A stretch of 64,000 bases of DNA, taken from Mycolicibacterium sp. CBMA 226. Lineage in GTDB: Bacteria > Actinomycetota > Actinomycetes > Mycobacteriales > Mycobacteriaceae. The notes under the pieces are model-generated. The model was not told the DNA's origin. It was given only the letters and a program-made list of their open reading frames with translations, and searched no databases. Position 1 is the first letter of the stretch, and each line of letters begins with the position of its first letter. This document shows, in pieces, positions 41,220 through 50,632 of this stretch. The stretch is taken from positions 597,600 to 661,599 of the forward strand of contig NZ_VTGY01000011.1 in the NCBI RefSeq assembly GCF_009729075.1, written 5' to 3'. The position numbers were made by a program, and so were the translations under genes.

Positions 41220-44115
41220 CACGGCGGCGGCCGAGCCGACGCGGGCTACGCGGCCCGGTTGAACCAGGACTGAGTGATCCTCGCCATCGCGATCGGCACG
41301 GGTCGTCAGTACCGCGAAATTCATCACATTGTCGACGCTGCGGTGCGAACGAGGAATCACTGATGCTGCAGAACGTTGTGTTTCGCTGGTTCTCACGGCG
41401 CAGCTGCTGTGCGCGACCTGGGCTGGGAGCCGATTCGTGGCGTCGAAATCGTTACCCGAACGGGTGTTGCCACCAATTCACCACATTGTTCGCTGCCTGA
41501 CCTGCGAAATTCTCGGCATTGTTGATGCCGGTTCCGACAGCATCGCCGAGGTTGTTGAGGCCAGTCGAGATATCACTGCCGATGTTCTGTGCGACGGTAT
41601 CGAGGGTGTTGCCGCCATCGATGATGCCCTGATCCGCGGGCTTTATCAATCCATCGACCACCGACTGCGGTAACAGCCCGAAAGTGAGCGTGTTCAGCCC
41701 GATGCTGCCTACTGCGTCGACCACCGAACTCGCGCCTCCTCCGATTGCGCCGAACGGGTGGTGCACAACATAGTTCAAGGTGTTGCCCAGGTCCTGGGGG
41801 CCGGACTCGGCCAGGTCCTTGACGGCAGTCGACCCAAGGTCAATGAAATACCCGATCCCACTAACCAACGGAATATGTGAAGCTTCGGCGATTCCGGCAC
41901 CGGCCTGTAAAACGTCGTACACAGCACCGCCCACGTCGCCATGCAACAGCGCTGTGCCGATATTCAAATACTGCGCATATTTGCCCGGTACGTAGTTGTA
42001 AATGAATGCGCCTATTTGGTCCAGGAACGAACCCCCGGACAAGCCACCGGATGATCCGCCCGTGGCACCGCTACCGTCGCCCGGCCCAGACCCGCCTGTC
42101 AAACCGCCGCCGCCTGTAGCAACCCGTTGGCCGGTGTCAATTACTGACAGGCTGCCATAGCTCCCGGCGACGTAGACGCGGGTGCCGTCGGGGCTGACCG
42201 CGATGCCTTGTGGATATTCGGCGACGTTGATGGGGTTGCCGATGATGGTGTTGGTGGCGGTATCGATGACGGTGACCGTGTTCTGGCTGGTCCCACCGGG
42301 TGCCTGCATGTTGCCGACGACGTAGAGGCGGCTGCCGTCGGGGCTGACTGCCAGCGTGTAGGGGTGCTGGATCGAAATCGGGTTGCCGATGATGGTGTTG
42401 GTGGCGGTGTTGATTGTCGACACGCTGTTGTCAGCCTGGCTGGTCACGTAGATGCGAGCACCGTCTGGGCTGACCGCCAGAAAGTTGACACCAGTGCCAG
42501 CAGAGATCGGTTCGCCGACAACCTTATTGGTGGCCGTATCTATCACCGACACGGTGCCGTCAGTCGCGTTGGCTACGTAGACGTGTTTGCCGTCTGGAGT
42601 GACGGCCACGCCGAACGGAACTCGACCAACAGTGATGGGGCCGCCGATCACAGCGTTCGCGGTTGTATCGATCACCGATACCGTGTTTCCTTGCGCAACG
42701 CTGCTGGGGACGTAGAGGCGGGTGCCGTCTGGGCTGATCGCCACCGTATAGGGATGATCGACGGGGATGGGATTGCCGATCACCGTGTTGGTGGCAGTGT
42801 CGATCACCGACACCGTACCGCCGTAGTTGGTGACGTAGAGGCGGGTGCCGTCCGGGCTGACCACGACACCTTCTGGTTGGTTGCCTACCGAAATGGGAGA
42901 TCCGGCCGTATTGGTGGCAGTGTCGATCACCGACACGGTGCCGTCGCCTGCGTTGGCTACGTAGACGTGTTTGCCGTCTGGAGTGACGGCCACCAAGCCT
43001 CCAGCCTGGCCGATGGGGACCGTCGCGACCACTGTCGGGGTGGATGACGATGACGCTGCAGGAGATGGGGCTGTCGTGAGCGTCGGGTTCACCGGTTGTC
43101 CGGTGGCGATGGAGGCGGTCGCCATTGCGGTGGTCGGAGTTTTGGGTGCGGAGCCTGCGGCGGCGGCCAGCAGCAGTGCTGCTGCTTGCACGGGAACCGT
43201 AGGTGCTCCGGTCCCTGGCGGCTGGACTTGGACCACTGCGGTACTTGCGGTCGGCGTCGCCGGGGGAGCCGAGGGGGCAGTAGCACTAGCGAAGGCGACG
43301 CTAGCTGCCGGGGGCTCAAGCAATGGTGCGGCAGCGGGCTTGGTCACGGTGGGCGTCTCGGGCGGTGGGGCCACCGGCGAGTTCGACGCGGCCGGACGGA
43401 CTGCGCCCACGGGTTTGGCTGCGGTGCCCGCGTCAGGAGCGGTGGCCGATGGCGTCTGTGATTGAGCGGGGCTTGTGGTTTGTGTGGCCAGCGCCGTGTC
43501 AGCGGGCCGGGTGGCTGTTGCCTCGGTCGTGGCGTTGCTCTTGTGATTGCTCGTTGAGGACTTGACTATCGATGCGTGCGCTGAGGTCGAGTCGGCTGGA
43601 CCAGTCGTGTGCGGTGTCGAGGTGTCGGTGGCCGCTGACGTTTTCGGCTGGGTGGTCTGCGCAGTCGTGGGATGCACTGCCGATGCGCCGCTGGAGGACC
43701 CTGTCGATTCAGTTGAGTTCGTATGGGCGGCGGGAGCGTCGTCTGCACGCGCCACTGCCGTCCCTGATGCCATCGCTGCGCCCATGCCAAGCGTGATGGC
43801 GCTTGCGCCCAGCCAGAGGTATGGCACTCGCTGTTGCCGACGGGCACGGTGGCGACCTGGGACACGTCGAGACGAACGAGCCGAATTATTCGCTGCCACA
43901 GTTGCTCCCTAACTCACCGCCGACTGAAATATCGCACGATGGTTAATTTTCGACAGTTTGCTGCTGACGGGCATCAACCTATCGGTCATTGCCGTCGGTT
44001 GTCGGGGGAATCGTGTCGTCCGATCGGAGTATTTGGGCTACCAGGACCGCCACGTCGCCAATCGCCGAGCATGCGAATCTGGAGGTCGACCGGGAGCGCA
44101 CCGGGCGTCAGCCCG
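41220..44115. repeat. Tandem segmental duplication, copy A
   Basis: The beta-propeller gene at 41452-43899 and both its flanks (about 230 bp downstream, 215 bp upstream) are similar to 44262-47130. Shared flanking landmarks include CAGGACTG, GCAGCTGCTG, CCTGGGCTGGGAGCC on one side and GGGAGCGCACCGGGCGTC on the other. Boundaries are approximate. The stretches at 41154-41451 and 43900-44261 hold no other gene. Confidence 0.75.
41452..43899 (-). CDS. Secreted seven-repeat YVTN beta-propeller protein A
   Basis: 815 residues, GTG start with GGGAG upstream. An Arg-rich N-terminus precedes a hydrophobic signal segment (LWLGASAITLGMGAAMASG). A Ser/Thr/Pro/Ala-rich region of about 230 residues follows. 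Seven repeats of about 45 residues of the type AVSPDGTRLYVTN..TVSVIDTATNTVIG make one propeller. The C-terminal domain of about 190 residues ends NVVNWWQHPFG. Probably a cell-surface or envelope protein; binding partner unknown. It is the downstream member of a tandem pair. Confidence 0.85.
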   Translation of the reverse strand: MAANNSARSSRRVPGRHRARRQQRVPYLWLGASAITLGMGAAMASGTAVARADDAPAAHTNSTESTGSSSGASAVHPTTAQTTQPKTSAATDTSTPHTTGPADSTSAHASIVKSSTSNHKSNATTEATATRPADTALATQTTSPAQSQTPSATAPDAGTAAKPVGAVRPAASNSPVAPPPETPTVTKPAAAPLLEPPAASVAFASATAPSAPPATPTASTAVVQVQPPGTGAPTVPVQAAALLLAAAAGSAPKTPTTAMATASIATGQPVNPTLTTAPSPAASSSSTPTVVATVPIGQAGGLVAVTPDGKHVYVANAGDGTVSVIDTATNTAGSPISVGNQPEGVVVSPDGTRLYVTNYGGTVSVIDTATNTVIGNPIPVDHPYTVAISPDGTRLYVPSSVAQGNTVSVIDTTANAVIGGPITVGRVPFGVAVTPDGKHVYVANATDGTVSVIDTATNKVVGEPISAGTGVNFLAVSPDGARIYVTSQADNSVSTINTATNTIIGNPISIQHPYTLAVSPDGSRLYVVGNMQAPGGTSQNTVTVIDTATNTIIGNPINVAEYPQGIAVSPDGTRVYVAGSYGSLSVIDTGQRVATGGGGLTGGSGPGDGSGATGGSSGGLSGGSFLDQIGAFIYNYVPGKYAQYLNIGTALLHGDVGGAVYDVLQAGAGIAEASHIPLVSGIGYFIDLGSTAVKDLAESGPQDLGNTLNYVVHHPFGAIGGGASSVVDAVGSIGLNTLTFGLLPQSVVDGLIKPADQGIIDGGNTLDTVAQNIGSDISTGLNNLGDAVGTGINNAENFAGQAANNVVNWWQHPFG

Positions 44116-44261
44116 AAGTTATGGCCGGAGCCGCCAGAAGCATCGGAACCGCAGGCGCTGAAGTAGGAAGCGAGCCAGCCGGTGCTGAAGCGGGAAGCGA
44201 GCCAGCGGTGGGGTCGCCGCTGACTCGGCGGCCGTAACTACGCCGCTTCCTTGGGCCCTCT

Positions 44262-47130
44262 CTGACGGCGGCCCAGCCGACGCGCTACTCGGACCCGTCG
44301 ACCAGGACTGTGTGACCCGCGCCCTCGCGTTCGGCACGGCTCATCAGTACCGCTCAATTCACGACTGACGATCCGCTCAACGCCGCCGGGCGGGGGTCAG
44401 GAATCACCGATGCTGCAGAACTCGGCCTCAGTGGACGGTGCAGCTGCTGGTGCGCGACCTGGGCTGGGAGCCCACTAGTGGTGTCGAAACCGTTTACCCG
44501 AACGGGTGCTGCCAAAAATTCACGACACCGTTCGATGCTTGCCCGACGAAATTCTCAGCGGTGTTGATGCCGGTCCCGACAGCGTCACCGAGGTTGTTGA
44601 GGCCAGTCGAGATACCGCTGCCGATGTCCTGCACGACGGTATCGAGGGTGTTGCCGCCATCGATGATGCCCTGATCCACGGGCTTGACCAATCCATCGAC
44701 CACCGACTGCGGTAGTAGCCCGAATGTGAACGTGTTCAGGCCGATCGTGCCTACTGCGTCGACCACCGAACTAACACCACCTCCGATAGCGCCGAACGGG
44801 TGGTGCACAACATAGTTCAAGGTGTTGCCCAGGTCCTGGGGTCCAGCCTCGGCCAGGCCCTTGACTGCAGTCGATCCGAGGTCAATGAGATACCCGATTC
44901 CACTAACCAACGGAATATGCGAAGCCTCGGCGAGTCCGGCACCTACCTGCAGGACATCAAAGGCAGCGCCGCCGAGGTCCCCGTGCAAGAGCGCGGTGCC
45001 GATATTCAAGTACTGCGAATACCTGGTCGGCACGTACTGATAGATGAACGTGTCGATCTGGTCGAGGAACGACCCCCCAAACAATCCCCCAGGCGACCCT
45101 CCGCCAGTCGCGCCACCACCAGCACCTCCGGTGCCTCCACCGGTGGTGCCACCACCGCCGCCGGTTCCGCCTATTGGCGGCCCGGCGTAGCCGGTGCTGA
45201 TCACTGACACCGTGTTGTCCGCAAAGTTGGTGACGTAGGCGGTGGTGCCGCTGGCGCTGAACGTCACCCCGGTCGGCTCGGTGCCGACAGGAATGGTGGT
45301 GGTGACGGTGTTGGTGGCGGTGTTGATCACCGACACGGTGTTGTCTACAGCGTTGGTGACGTAGGCGGAGCTGCCGTCGGGGCTGAGGGCCACGCCGTAT
45401 GGATTGCTGCCGACGGTGATCGTGGCCGCGACTTTGTTGGTGGCGGTGTTGATCACCGACACCGTGTTGCTGCTCTGGTTGGCGATATAGGCGGAGCTGC
45501 CGTCGGGGCTGAACGCCACGCCGAGTGGTGCGTTGCCGACAGGAATGGTGGTGGTGACAGTGTTGGTGGCGGTGTTGATCACCGACACGGTATTGCTGCT
45601 CTGGTTGGTGACGTATGCGGTGGTGCCGTTGGGGCTGAACGCCACTCGCCCTGGTGTGTTGCCGACGGGAATGGTGGTGGTGACGGTATTGGTGGCGGTA
45701 TTGATCACCGACACGGTGTTGCTGGATCGGTTGACGACGTAGGCGTACTGACCGTTAGGGGTGACCGACACCGCGAGTGAGCCGATGCCGACAGGAATTG
45801 TGGCGCTGACTTTGTTGGTGGCGGTGTTGATCACCGACACAGTGTTGGCGTCGTTGTTGGCGACGTAGGCAGTGGTGCCGTCTGGGCTCAGCGCCACGCC
45901 GATCGGCCAGGCGTCGACGGGGATGGTGCCGGTAACTGCGCCGGTGGCGGTGTTGATCACCGACACCGAGTTGTCTTTGGCGTTGGTTACGTAGGCGGTG
46001 GTGCCGCTGGGACTGATTGCTATTTCTTCCGGCCCAACGCCCACGGGGATGGTGGAGGTCACTGTCGGCGCGGTGGATGATGACGCCGCAGGCGTGAGTC
46101 TCGGATTGACCGTTTGCCCGGTGGCGATGGAGGCGGTCGCCGCTGCGGTGGTCGGTGTTTTGGGCGTGGAGCCTGCAGCGGCGGCCAGCAGCAGTGCTGC
46201 GGCTTGCACGGGGACAGTAGGTGCTCCCGGTCCCTGCGGCTGGACTTGGATGGCTGCGGTGGTTGCTGTCGGCGTTGCTGTCGGGGCTGTGGGGCCTGTG
46301 GCGGGAGCAGTGGCGATGCTAGCTGCCGGAGGCCCGGACAATGGTGCGATGGGGTTGGTCACGGTGGGCGTCACGGTCGGTGGAACCGCCGGGATTCTCG
46401 GCGTGGCCGGACGAACTGCGCTGACGGGTTTGGCGGCGGTACCCGCGTCAGCTGCCGGGGCCGGTGGTGTCTGGGATGGTGCGGGGCCTGCGGTGTGTGT
46501 GGCCAACGCCGTGTCGGCGGGCTTCGTGGCCGTGGCGCTGCTCTTGTGATTGCCCTCGGAGGACTTGACCAGGGTCGTGTTCTCTGGGTTCGGGCTGGTG
46601 GCGTCGGTCGCGTGCAGAGTCGAAGCGTCGGAGGCTGCTGACGTTTTCGGACGAGTGGTCTGTGGACTCGTCGGGTGCACCGTCGATGTGCCGCCGGGTG
46701 ATGGGGACGATCCGGTGGAATTCGGGTGGACGGCGGTCGTCGCGGTAGCCCCGTCGGCGTGGGCAACGGCTGCTCCTGATGCCATCGCGGTGCCCATGCC
46801 TAGGGTGATTGCGCCCGCAGCCAGCCACTTGTACTGCGTCTGCGTTTGCCGATTAGCTCGGTGGCGACCCTTGCCTCGTCGGCGTGAACTAGCCGAATTG
46901 CGTGCTGCCACAAGGACTCCTAGGTCTCTGCTGACTGAAATGTCGCACGAGGGTTAATATTCAGCAATTTGCCTTGCCGATGGCGGTCATCAATGTACCG
47001 GTCATTTCCGCCGGTTGTCGGGGAATCATGTCGTCCGAACGGAGGATTCGGACCTCCGGGCCAGCGACTGGTCGCCATGCGCCGAGCGCGCGAATCGAGA
47101 AGACGAGCGGGAGCGCACCGGGCGTCTGGC
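44262..47130. repeat. Tandem segmental duplication, copy B
   Basis: Second copy of the segment described at 41220-44115, in the same orientation and separated from it by about 145 bp. The upstream flank 46912-47262 contains no gene beyond the shared promoter region and is largely the duplicated sequence. Confidence 0.75.
44494..46911 (-). CDS. Secreted seven-repeat YVTN beta-propeller protein B
   Basis: 805 residues, GTG start with TAGGAG upstream. Same architecture as the neighbour: Arg-rich signal region, Ala/Pro/Thr-rich linker, seven repeats (SPDGSSAYVTN..NTVSVINTATNTVTTTIPVG) and a C-terminal domain almost identical to that of copy A, ending WQHPFG. The propeller repeats are more alike within this protein than to those of copy A (VINTATNTVTT here, VIDTATNTVIG there), a sign of within-gene homogenisation. 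Confidence 0.85.
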   Translation of the reverse strand: MAARNSASSRRRGKGRHRANRQTQTQYKWLAAGAITLGMGTAMASGAAVAHADGATATTAVHPNSTGSSPSPGGTSTVHPTSPQTTRPKTSAASDASTLHATDATSPNPENTTLVKSSEGNHKSSATATKPADTALATHTAGPAPSQTPPAPAADAGTAAKPVSAVRPATPRIPAVPPTVTPTVTNPIAPLSGPPAASIATAPATGPTAPTATPTATTAAIQVQPQGPGAPTVPVQAAALLLAAAAGSTPKTPTTAAATASIATGQTVNPRLTPAASSSTAPTVTSTIPVGVGPEEIAISPSGTTAYVTNAKDNSVSVINTATGAVTGTIPVDAWPIGVALSPDGTTAYVANNDANTVSVINTATNKVSATIPVGIGSLAVSVTPNGQYAYVVNRSSNTVSVINTATNTVTTTIPVGNTPGRVAFSPNGTTAYVTNQSSNTVSVINTATNTVTTTIPVGNAPLGVAFSPDGSSAYIANQSSNTVSVINTATNKVAATITVGSNPYGVALSPDGSSAYVTNAVDNTVSVINTATNTVTTTIPVGTEPTGVTFSASGTTAYVTNFADNTVSVISTGYAGPPIGGTGGGGGTTGGGTGGAGGGATGGGSPGGLFGGSFLDQIDTFIYQYVPTRYSQYLNIGTALLHGDLGGAAFDVLQVGAGLAEASHIPLVSGIGYLIDLGSTAVKGLAEAGPQDLGNTLNYVVHHPFGAIGGGVSSVVDAVGTIGLNTFTFGLLPQSVVDGLVKPVDQGIIDGGNTLDTVVQDIGSGISTGLNNLGDAVGTGINTAENFVGQASNGVVNFWQHPFG

Positions 47131-47262
47131 CGCCATGCGCCCGTACCGATCTCGTCACGCAGCCTGGCAGCCTTCCGAAGCGAACACAGCTTCGTCGAAC
47201 GCCTGCCTGACAAATTGCGGTCGGCTCCGACGCACACCCCGGCGACGCCGAATGAATTCTTG

Positions 47263-47781
47263 CTAGATGTCTGTGGATGTACCGAGACCTCGGAGGTCGA
47301 TGACCCTGTGATCGGCGGTGTAGCCCTCGACGGGCCGCAGCGCGTAGTCGGTGGGGATGTCACCAGTCTTGTAGTAGGTGTAGAAGATTTCTCCGGCCTC
47401 GTCGGCCCCGAAAACTTCAGAGGCACCGACCATTTCGGGACCCTTCGGAAGCGCGACCGCCACGTCCACCGGCTCTGCGCCCTCGTGTCGGTGCCCCATG
47501 ATGTAGCGCACCCACTTCGCACCCCATTGCTCGCCGCCAGGCTTGCGGATGTCCAGCATCATCTTCTCGGCGGTGCCGCCCGCTTGTAGGAACTCAGTGG
47601 CGGCATCGCCGCGCACCTCGCTGTAGCGCCTACCGGTAGGCAGCGGCGAGAGTGTGATGTACCAGCGTTCGACGCCGTCCAGTTGGCGCAACGGGGACTG
47701 GAAATGCAGCAGGCCGGAGCCGCAGTCCTTCTCCGAGGCCATGCCGCTGCTGAACTCCATCACGTGGGTAGGAACCCCCAT
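47263..47781 (-). CDS. Candidate immunity protein, paralogue 1
   Basis: 172 residues, no signal sequence. It aligns along its full length with the next gene (47832-48350): shared RKPGG.QWG, RYI/TMGHRHEGAEPVDV, VFGADEAGEIFYTYYKTGDIP. Position directly downstream of a T7SS toxin gene makes an immunity role likely. Family not recognised. Confidence 0.62.
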   Translation of the reverse strand: MGVPTHVMEFSSGMASEKDCGSGLLHFQSPLRQLDGVERWYITLSPLPTGRRYSEVRGDAATEFLQAGGTAEKMMLDIRKPGGEQWGAKWVRYIMGHRHEGAEPVDVAVALPKGPEMVGASEVFGADEAGEIFYTYYKTGDIPTDYALRPVEGYTADHRVIDLRGLGTSTDI

Positions 47782-47831
47782 GGTGATCAGTTCGATCTCG
47801 ACAGTAAGTGTTTGTAGTCCGCCTGCCAGGT

Positions 47832-48350
47832 CTACTTGACTGCCGTATGGCTGAGGTCGACTGCTGAGCCGTCTGCCCGGTAACCCTCGATCGGCTGCAG
47901 CTCATACCCGTCAGGGATGTCGCCAGTCCGGTAGTAGGCGAAGAACAGCTCGGCGGTCTCATCGGCAGCGAACACCTGCGCACGGCTGATCATCTTCACA
48001 CCGTGGGCTAGCTGGATCGATACGTCCAGCGGCTCAGCGCCGCTGTGCGGATGGCCGACGGTATAGCGGACCGAGTCGACGCCCCACTGCTGGCCGCCGG
48101 GCTTGCGGATTTCCACGGTGAGCGTGTCGGGGACTCCCGCTGCCTGGAGGTACTGGGTCGACAGCTCTCCCGCCTTCAACATCTCGCTGTATTTCTTGCC
48201 GGGCGGGATTGGGGCGAGGCCGAGGCTCCACTGGTCGTCGCCGTTGAAGTTGTGCAGTGGGTTCGAGAACGTCGAGATGTCCCGTCCGCCACCGATTTCA
48301 GACACCAGGACGCCACCGTCGTATGTGATGACGTGGGTGTATCCGCTCAT
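47832..48350 (-). CDS. Candidate immunity protein, paralogue 2
   Basis: 172 residues, the same length as its paralogue. It starts 36 bp after the toxin stop. Key shared blocks: EIRKPGGQQWG, VGHPHSGAEPLDVSIQL, FAADETAELFFAYYRTGDIPDGY. Two different immunity-like copies behind one toxin suggest past toxin exchange or defence against related toxins from neighbours. Confidence 0.64.
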   Translation of the reverse strand: MSGYTHVITYDGGVLVSEIGGGRDISTFSNPLHNFNGDDQWSLGLAPIPPGKKYSEMLKAGELSTQYLQAAGVPDTLTVEIRKPGGQQWGVDSVRYTVGHPHSGAEPLDVSIQLAHGVKMISRAQVFAADETAELFFAYYRTGDIPDGYELQPIEGYRADGSAVDLSHTAVK

Positions 48351-48386
48351 CGCTCGAGCCTATCTGCTGGATGTGTCATGGCTGCC

Positions 48387-49724
48387 TCACGCTGTACCGC
48401 TCGTATCGACTTCGCCGTTTTGCTGCATCTGCTGCCGTATCTGCTGGCCGATGACCACGAGCGCGGGGTCGCCGCTGTCGATCATCTGCTGCGGAGTCAT
48501 GTGTGTTCCCCAGTTCGGGTTGAACGGGAAGCTCCCAGGTACGTAAGCGCTGCCGGGAGTGGGGGTTGCAGTAGCCGATGAGGGTGTAGGGGACACCGGA
48601 GCGCTTCCAGACGCGGTGGCGGTGGGCCCGGCTGTTGCCACTTCTCCGCCGCCTTGAGCGCCGCCGAATCCGCCCGCAGGCGACGCTTCTCCAGGACGCG
48701 GAGTGCGGATGATTTCGTTGTCTGTGACCTGGATCGGTTGCCCGTTCAGCGTGCCCGTCGCGGGGATACCACTGCGAACCAGTTCATCAAAGTTGTCCTG
48801 GTGTTCGGTGGGGTCCTTGCTACCTAGCTTGTGCTCCAGGCCCCGGTATTTGCCGGGTTGGCCCGGGATCGGCTCCAAACCGTCGTACTCGCGCCGGAGC
48901 CGCTTACCTGTCTTCGGGTCGGTGAGGTACACCCAGATCTTCTGCCGCTCGATCGGGATATGTGTCCTCTTCTGGCGTATGTCGAAGGCCTTCTGAGCTT
49001 CGGCATCGCCTTCGACGCCACTGTTCTTGGGCCCCCACTCGCCGTTGGGCTTGTGGTCTGGGTATTTGTCGTGCGGCTTGTACCCACCGCCGTCTTGGTC
49101 ATTACCGCCGCTGTCCTGTGGACTCTGCTTGAAGCCGTAGTCCACGGCCTGCACGGTCGGCTCGTGTTCAGGCTTTCCGTGCTCCGGGAAGTCCAGCGCA
49201 TGTAGCGGAGCCAGCGCAGTGGTGATCTGGCTGGCGACCGACTTGTCCATCGCTGCGAGGGCTTGCGCCTTGGTCTGGATGTCGTGCGCGAACTCTTTCG
49301 CCTGAGTCTGTCGGTCCTGTCCGTCGCCTACCGCCGACGACATGGAGCGGTCCGTGACCGAGAGGCTCTCTCCGACGGTGAATCCGGCCTGCTCTGCTTC
49401 GTCGATCGCGGTGACGGCCCGCCGCTTGGCCCAGGCGATGTCATCTGCACCATTGCGCGCGAACCGCGAGGCGGAGTGCAGTCCATCTGCTAGGCCACGG
49501 ACTCTTACGAGGTCGGACCAGGCTTGTTCCTGTGCGGCGTCGGCTGCGGGGCCCTCCCACGCTGTGCCGCCGGGGTGAAGCGTGCCTTGTTGAATGCTGG
49601 TGAAGTGGCTTTCCCACTCTTCGGCAGTGGCCGACCAGGAAGTCGCGGCGGACTCCAGATGGCCCACGTCCCAGCTCTCGATCTGCGACCGGGTTGGGGT
49701 TCCGGCTGCGCTGGTGCCGGGCAT
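48387..49724 (-). CDS. Type VII secretion polymorphic toxin, PD-(D/E)XK-like C-terminus
   Basis: 445 residues from MPGTSAAGTP, whose ATG overlaps the preceding stop as TAATG. Residues 14-200 form a helical WXG100/ESAT-6-like delivery region (GGTAWEGPAADAA; conserved VQAVDYGFK end) homologous to the toxin at 56970-58178. Residues about 215-340 differ completely: WVYLTDPKTGKRLRREYDGL, then GLEHKLGSKDPTEHQ, placing Asp281, Glu297 and Lys299 as a possible nuclease site. A low-complexity tail follows. The upstream gene is EspC-like, as expected for secretion by ESX. Confidence 0.75.
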   Translation of the reverse strand: MPGTSAAGTPTRSQIESWDVGHLESAATSWSATAEEWESHFTSIQQGTLHPGGTAWEGPAADAAQEQAWSDLVRVRGLADGLHSASRFARNGADDIAWAKRRAVTAIDEAEQAGFTVGESLSVTDRSMSSAVGDGQDRQTQAKEFAHDIQTKAQALAAMDKSVASQITTALAPLHALDFPEHGKPEHEPTVQAVDYGFKQSPQDSGGNDQDGGGYKPHDKYPDHKPNGEWGPKNSGVEGDAEAQKAFDIRQKRTHIPIERQKIWVYLTDPKTGKRLRREYDGLEPIPGQPGKYRGLEHKLGSKDPTEHQDNFDELVRSGIPATGTLNGQPIQVTDNEIIRTPRPGEASPAGGFGGAQGGGEVATAGPTATASGSAPVSPTPSSATATPTPGSAYVPGSFPFNPNWGTHMTPQQMIDSGDPALVVIGQQIRQQMQQNGEVDTSGTA

Positions 49725-50008
49725 TAGACCTCGATGGTTCGAATCTGCTGGCCCGAGGCTTCGTCCGTGCTGGCGTAGGCGGTGGCTGCGGTGCGCAGCT
49801 TGGTTCCGGTTGACGTGGCCCGGCCTGCCAGTGCCCCAGAAGCCGCTTGGATCAGCACGTAGCCGTGCTCTACGGCGGCGGTCGTAGCCTGGTGAAGCGA
49901 CCCGCCGGTTGCCGGGCGCGGTGCCCCAGCCAGAGTGGTAGCGGCTGTGTCGCACTGTCCAGCCAGCGTGTTAAGGCCATCATCGTCGACCTTGATCGAG
50001 CCAGCCAT
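49724..50008 (-). CDS. EspC-like T7SS target protein
   Basis: 94 residues, ribosome site AGGGGG. Helical protein of the ESX-1 EspC-like family (VDDDGLNTLAGQCDTAATTL; LRTAATAYASTDEASGQQI). Its equal-length homologue precedes the second toxin at 58183-58467. Probably co-secreted with, and pairs with, the toxin's N-terminal region. Confidence 0.8.
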   Translation of the reverse strand: MAGSIKVDDDGLNTLAGQCDTAATTLAGAPRPATGGSLHQATTAAVEHGYVLIQAASGALAGRATSTGTKLRTAATAYASTDEASGQQIRTIEV

Positions 50009-50063
50009 CTGAATCCCCCTCTGCAGCAGCGGTTCCCCAGCCGTGCCCTGTATCTCAGGATAG

Positions 50064-50585
50064 TTGGATTCCGGTCATTGCTCCGACGCTGATTCTGCTA
50101 GCGGCAAGCCGTTCGTCCAGCAAGCGGTCCATCGCGGCGCTCGTGCCGACGCCATAGCCATCACGCCGCATCGTCACGCGCACCACAGACAACAGCCTCA
50201 GCTCACGGTCTATGACGTCGATGTCTCGCATATTGAGTTAGACGCATCCGCGGGGCACGAGGTTCCACCCAATGCGATAATCGCACGGGTGTTCGAATCA
50301 TGGGAGAACATCGACGGGTACCCGACTCTTTATCCCTGCGACCGCCCCGTCGTTGTCGACACCAGCTGGCTGCCGCACTCGGGCATTCGGCGCGACAAAC
50401 TGGCCATGTGGATCAAGTCTGGTGGCCTCCACCTCGACTACGAGATGCCCGGACGCCAACTCGCATGGGTCAGACGAGCCGACGGCTCATGGATCGCGGT
50501 CGTCGAACTCACAGCCCGCAGCGGCAACCACCAGTCATCGTTGACTGCGACGCTGTGGCTGCCGCCTGGTGCGATCAGGACGTGA
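50064..50585 (+). CDS. Hypothetical protein, start uncertain
   Basis: Up to 173 residues. The first 45 residues are His/Arg-rich and may not be translated; from about LTVYDVDVSHIELD onward the composition is normal. Contains VVVDTSWLP and WIAVVELTARSGNH. No family recognised. Divergent from the EspC-like gene. Confidence 0.5.
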   Translation: MDSGHCSDADSASGKPFVQQAVHRGARADAIAITPHRHAHHRQQPQLTVYDVDVSHIELDASAGHEVPPNAIIARVFESWENIDGYPTLYPCDRPVVVDTSWLPHSGIRRDKLAMWIKSGGLHLDYEMPGRQLAWVRRADGSWIAVVELTARSGNHQSSLTATLWLPPGAIRT

Positions 50586-50632
50586 TCACGCGTGGGCATT
50601 GCGAAAGGCAGTTCAATCGCGGGCACAGACCT

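Noticed and set aside
42200..45990. Regular DNA repeats that might be taken for a CRISPR array
   Set aside because: The repeats encode YVTN propeller units in frame, vary in sequence and have no uniform spacers; no cas genes nearby.
41452..46911. Interpretation of the two large proteins as PE or PPE family
   Set aside because: The N-termini lack PE/PPE motifs; they have Arg-rich signal sequences and propeller repeats instead.
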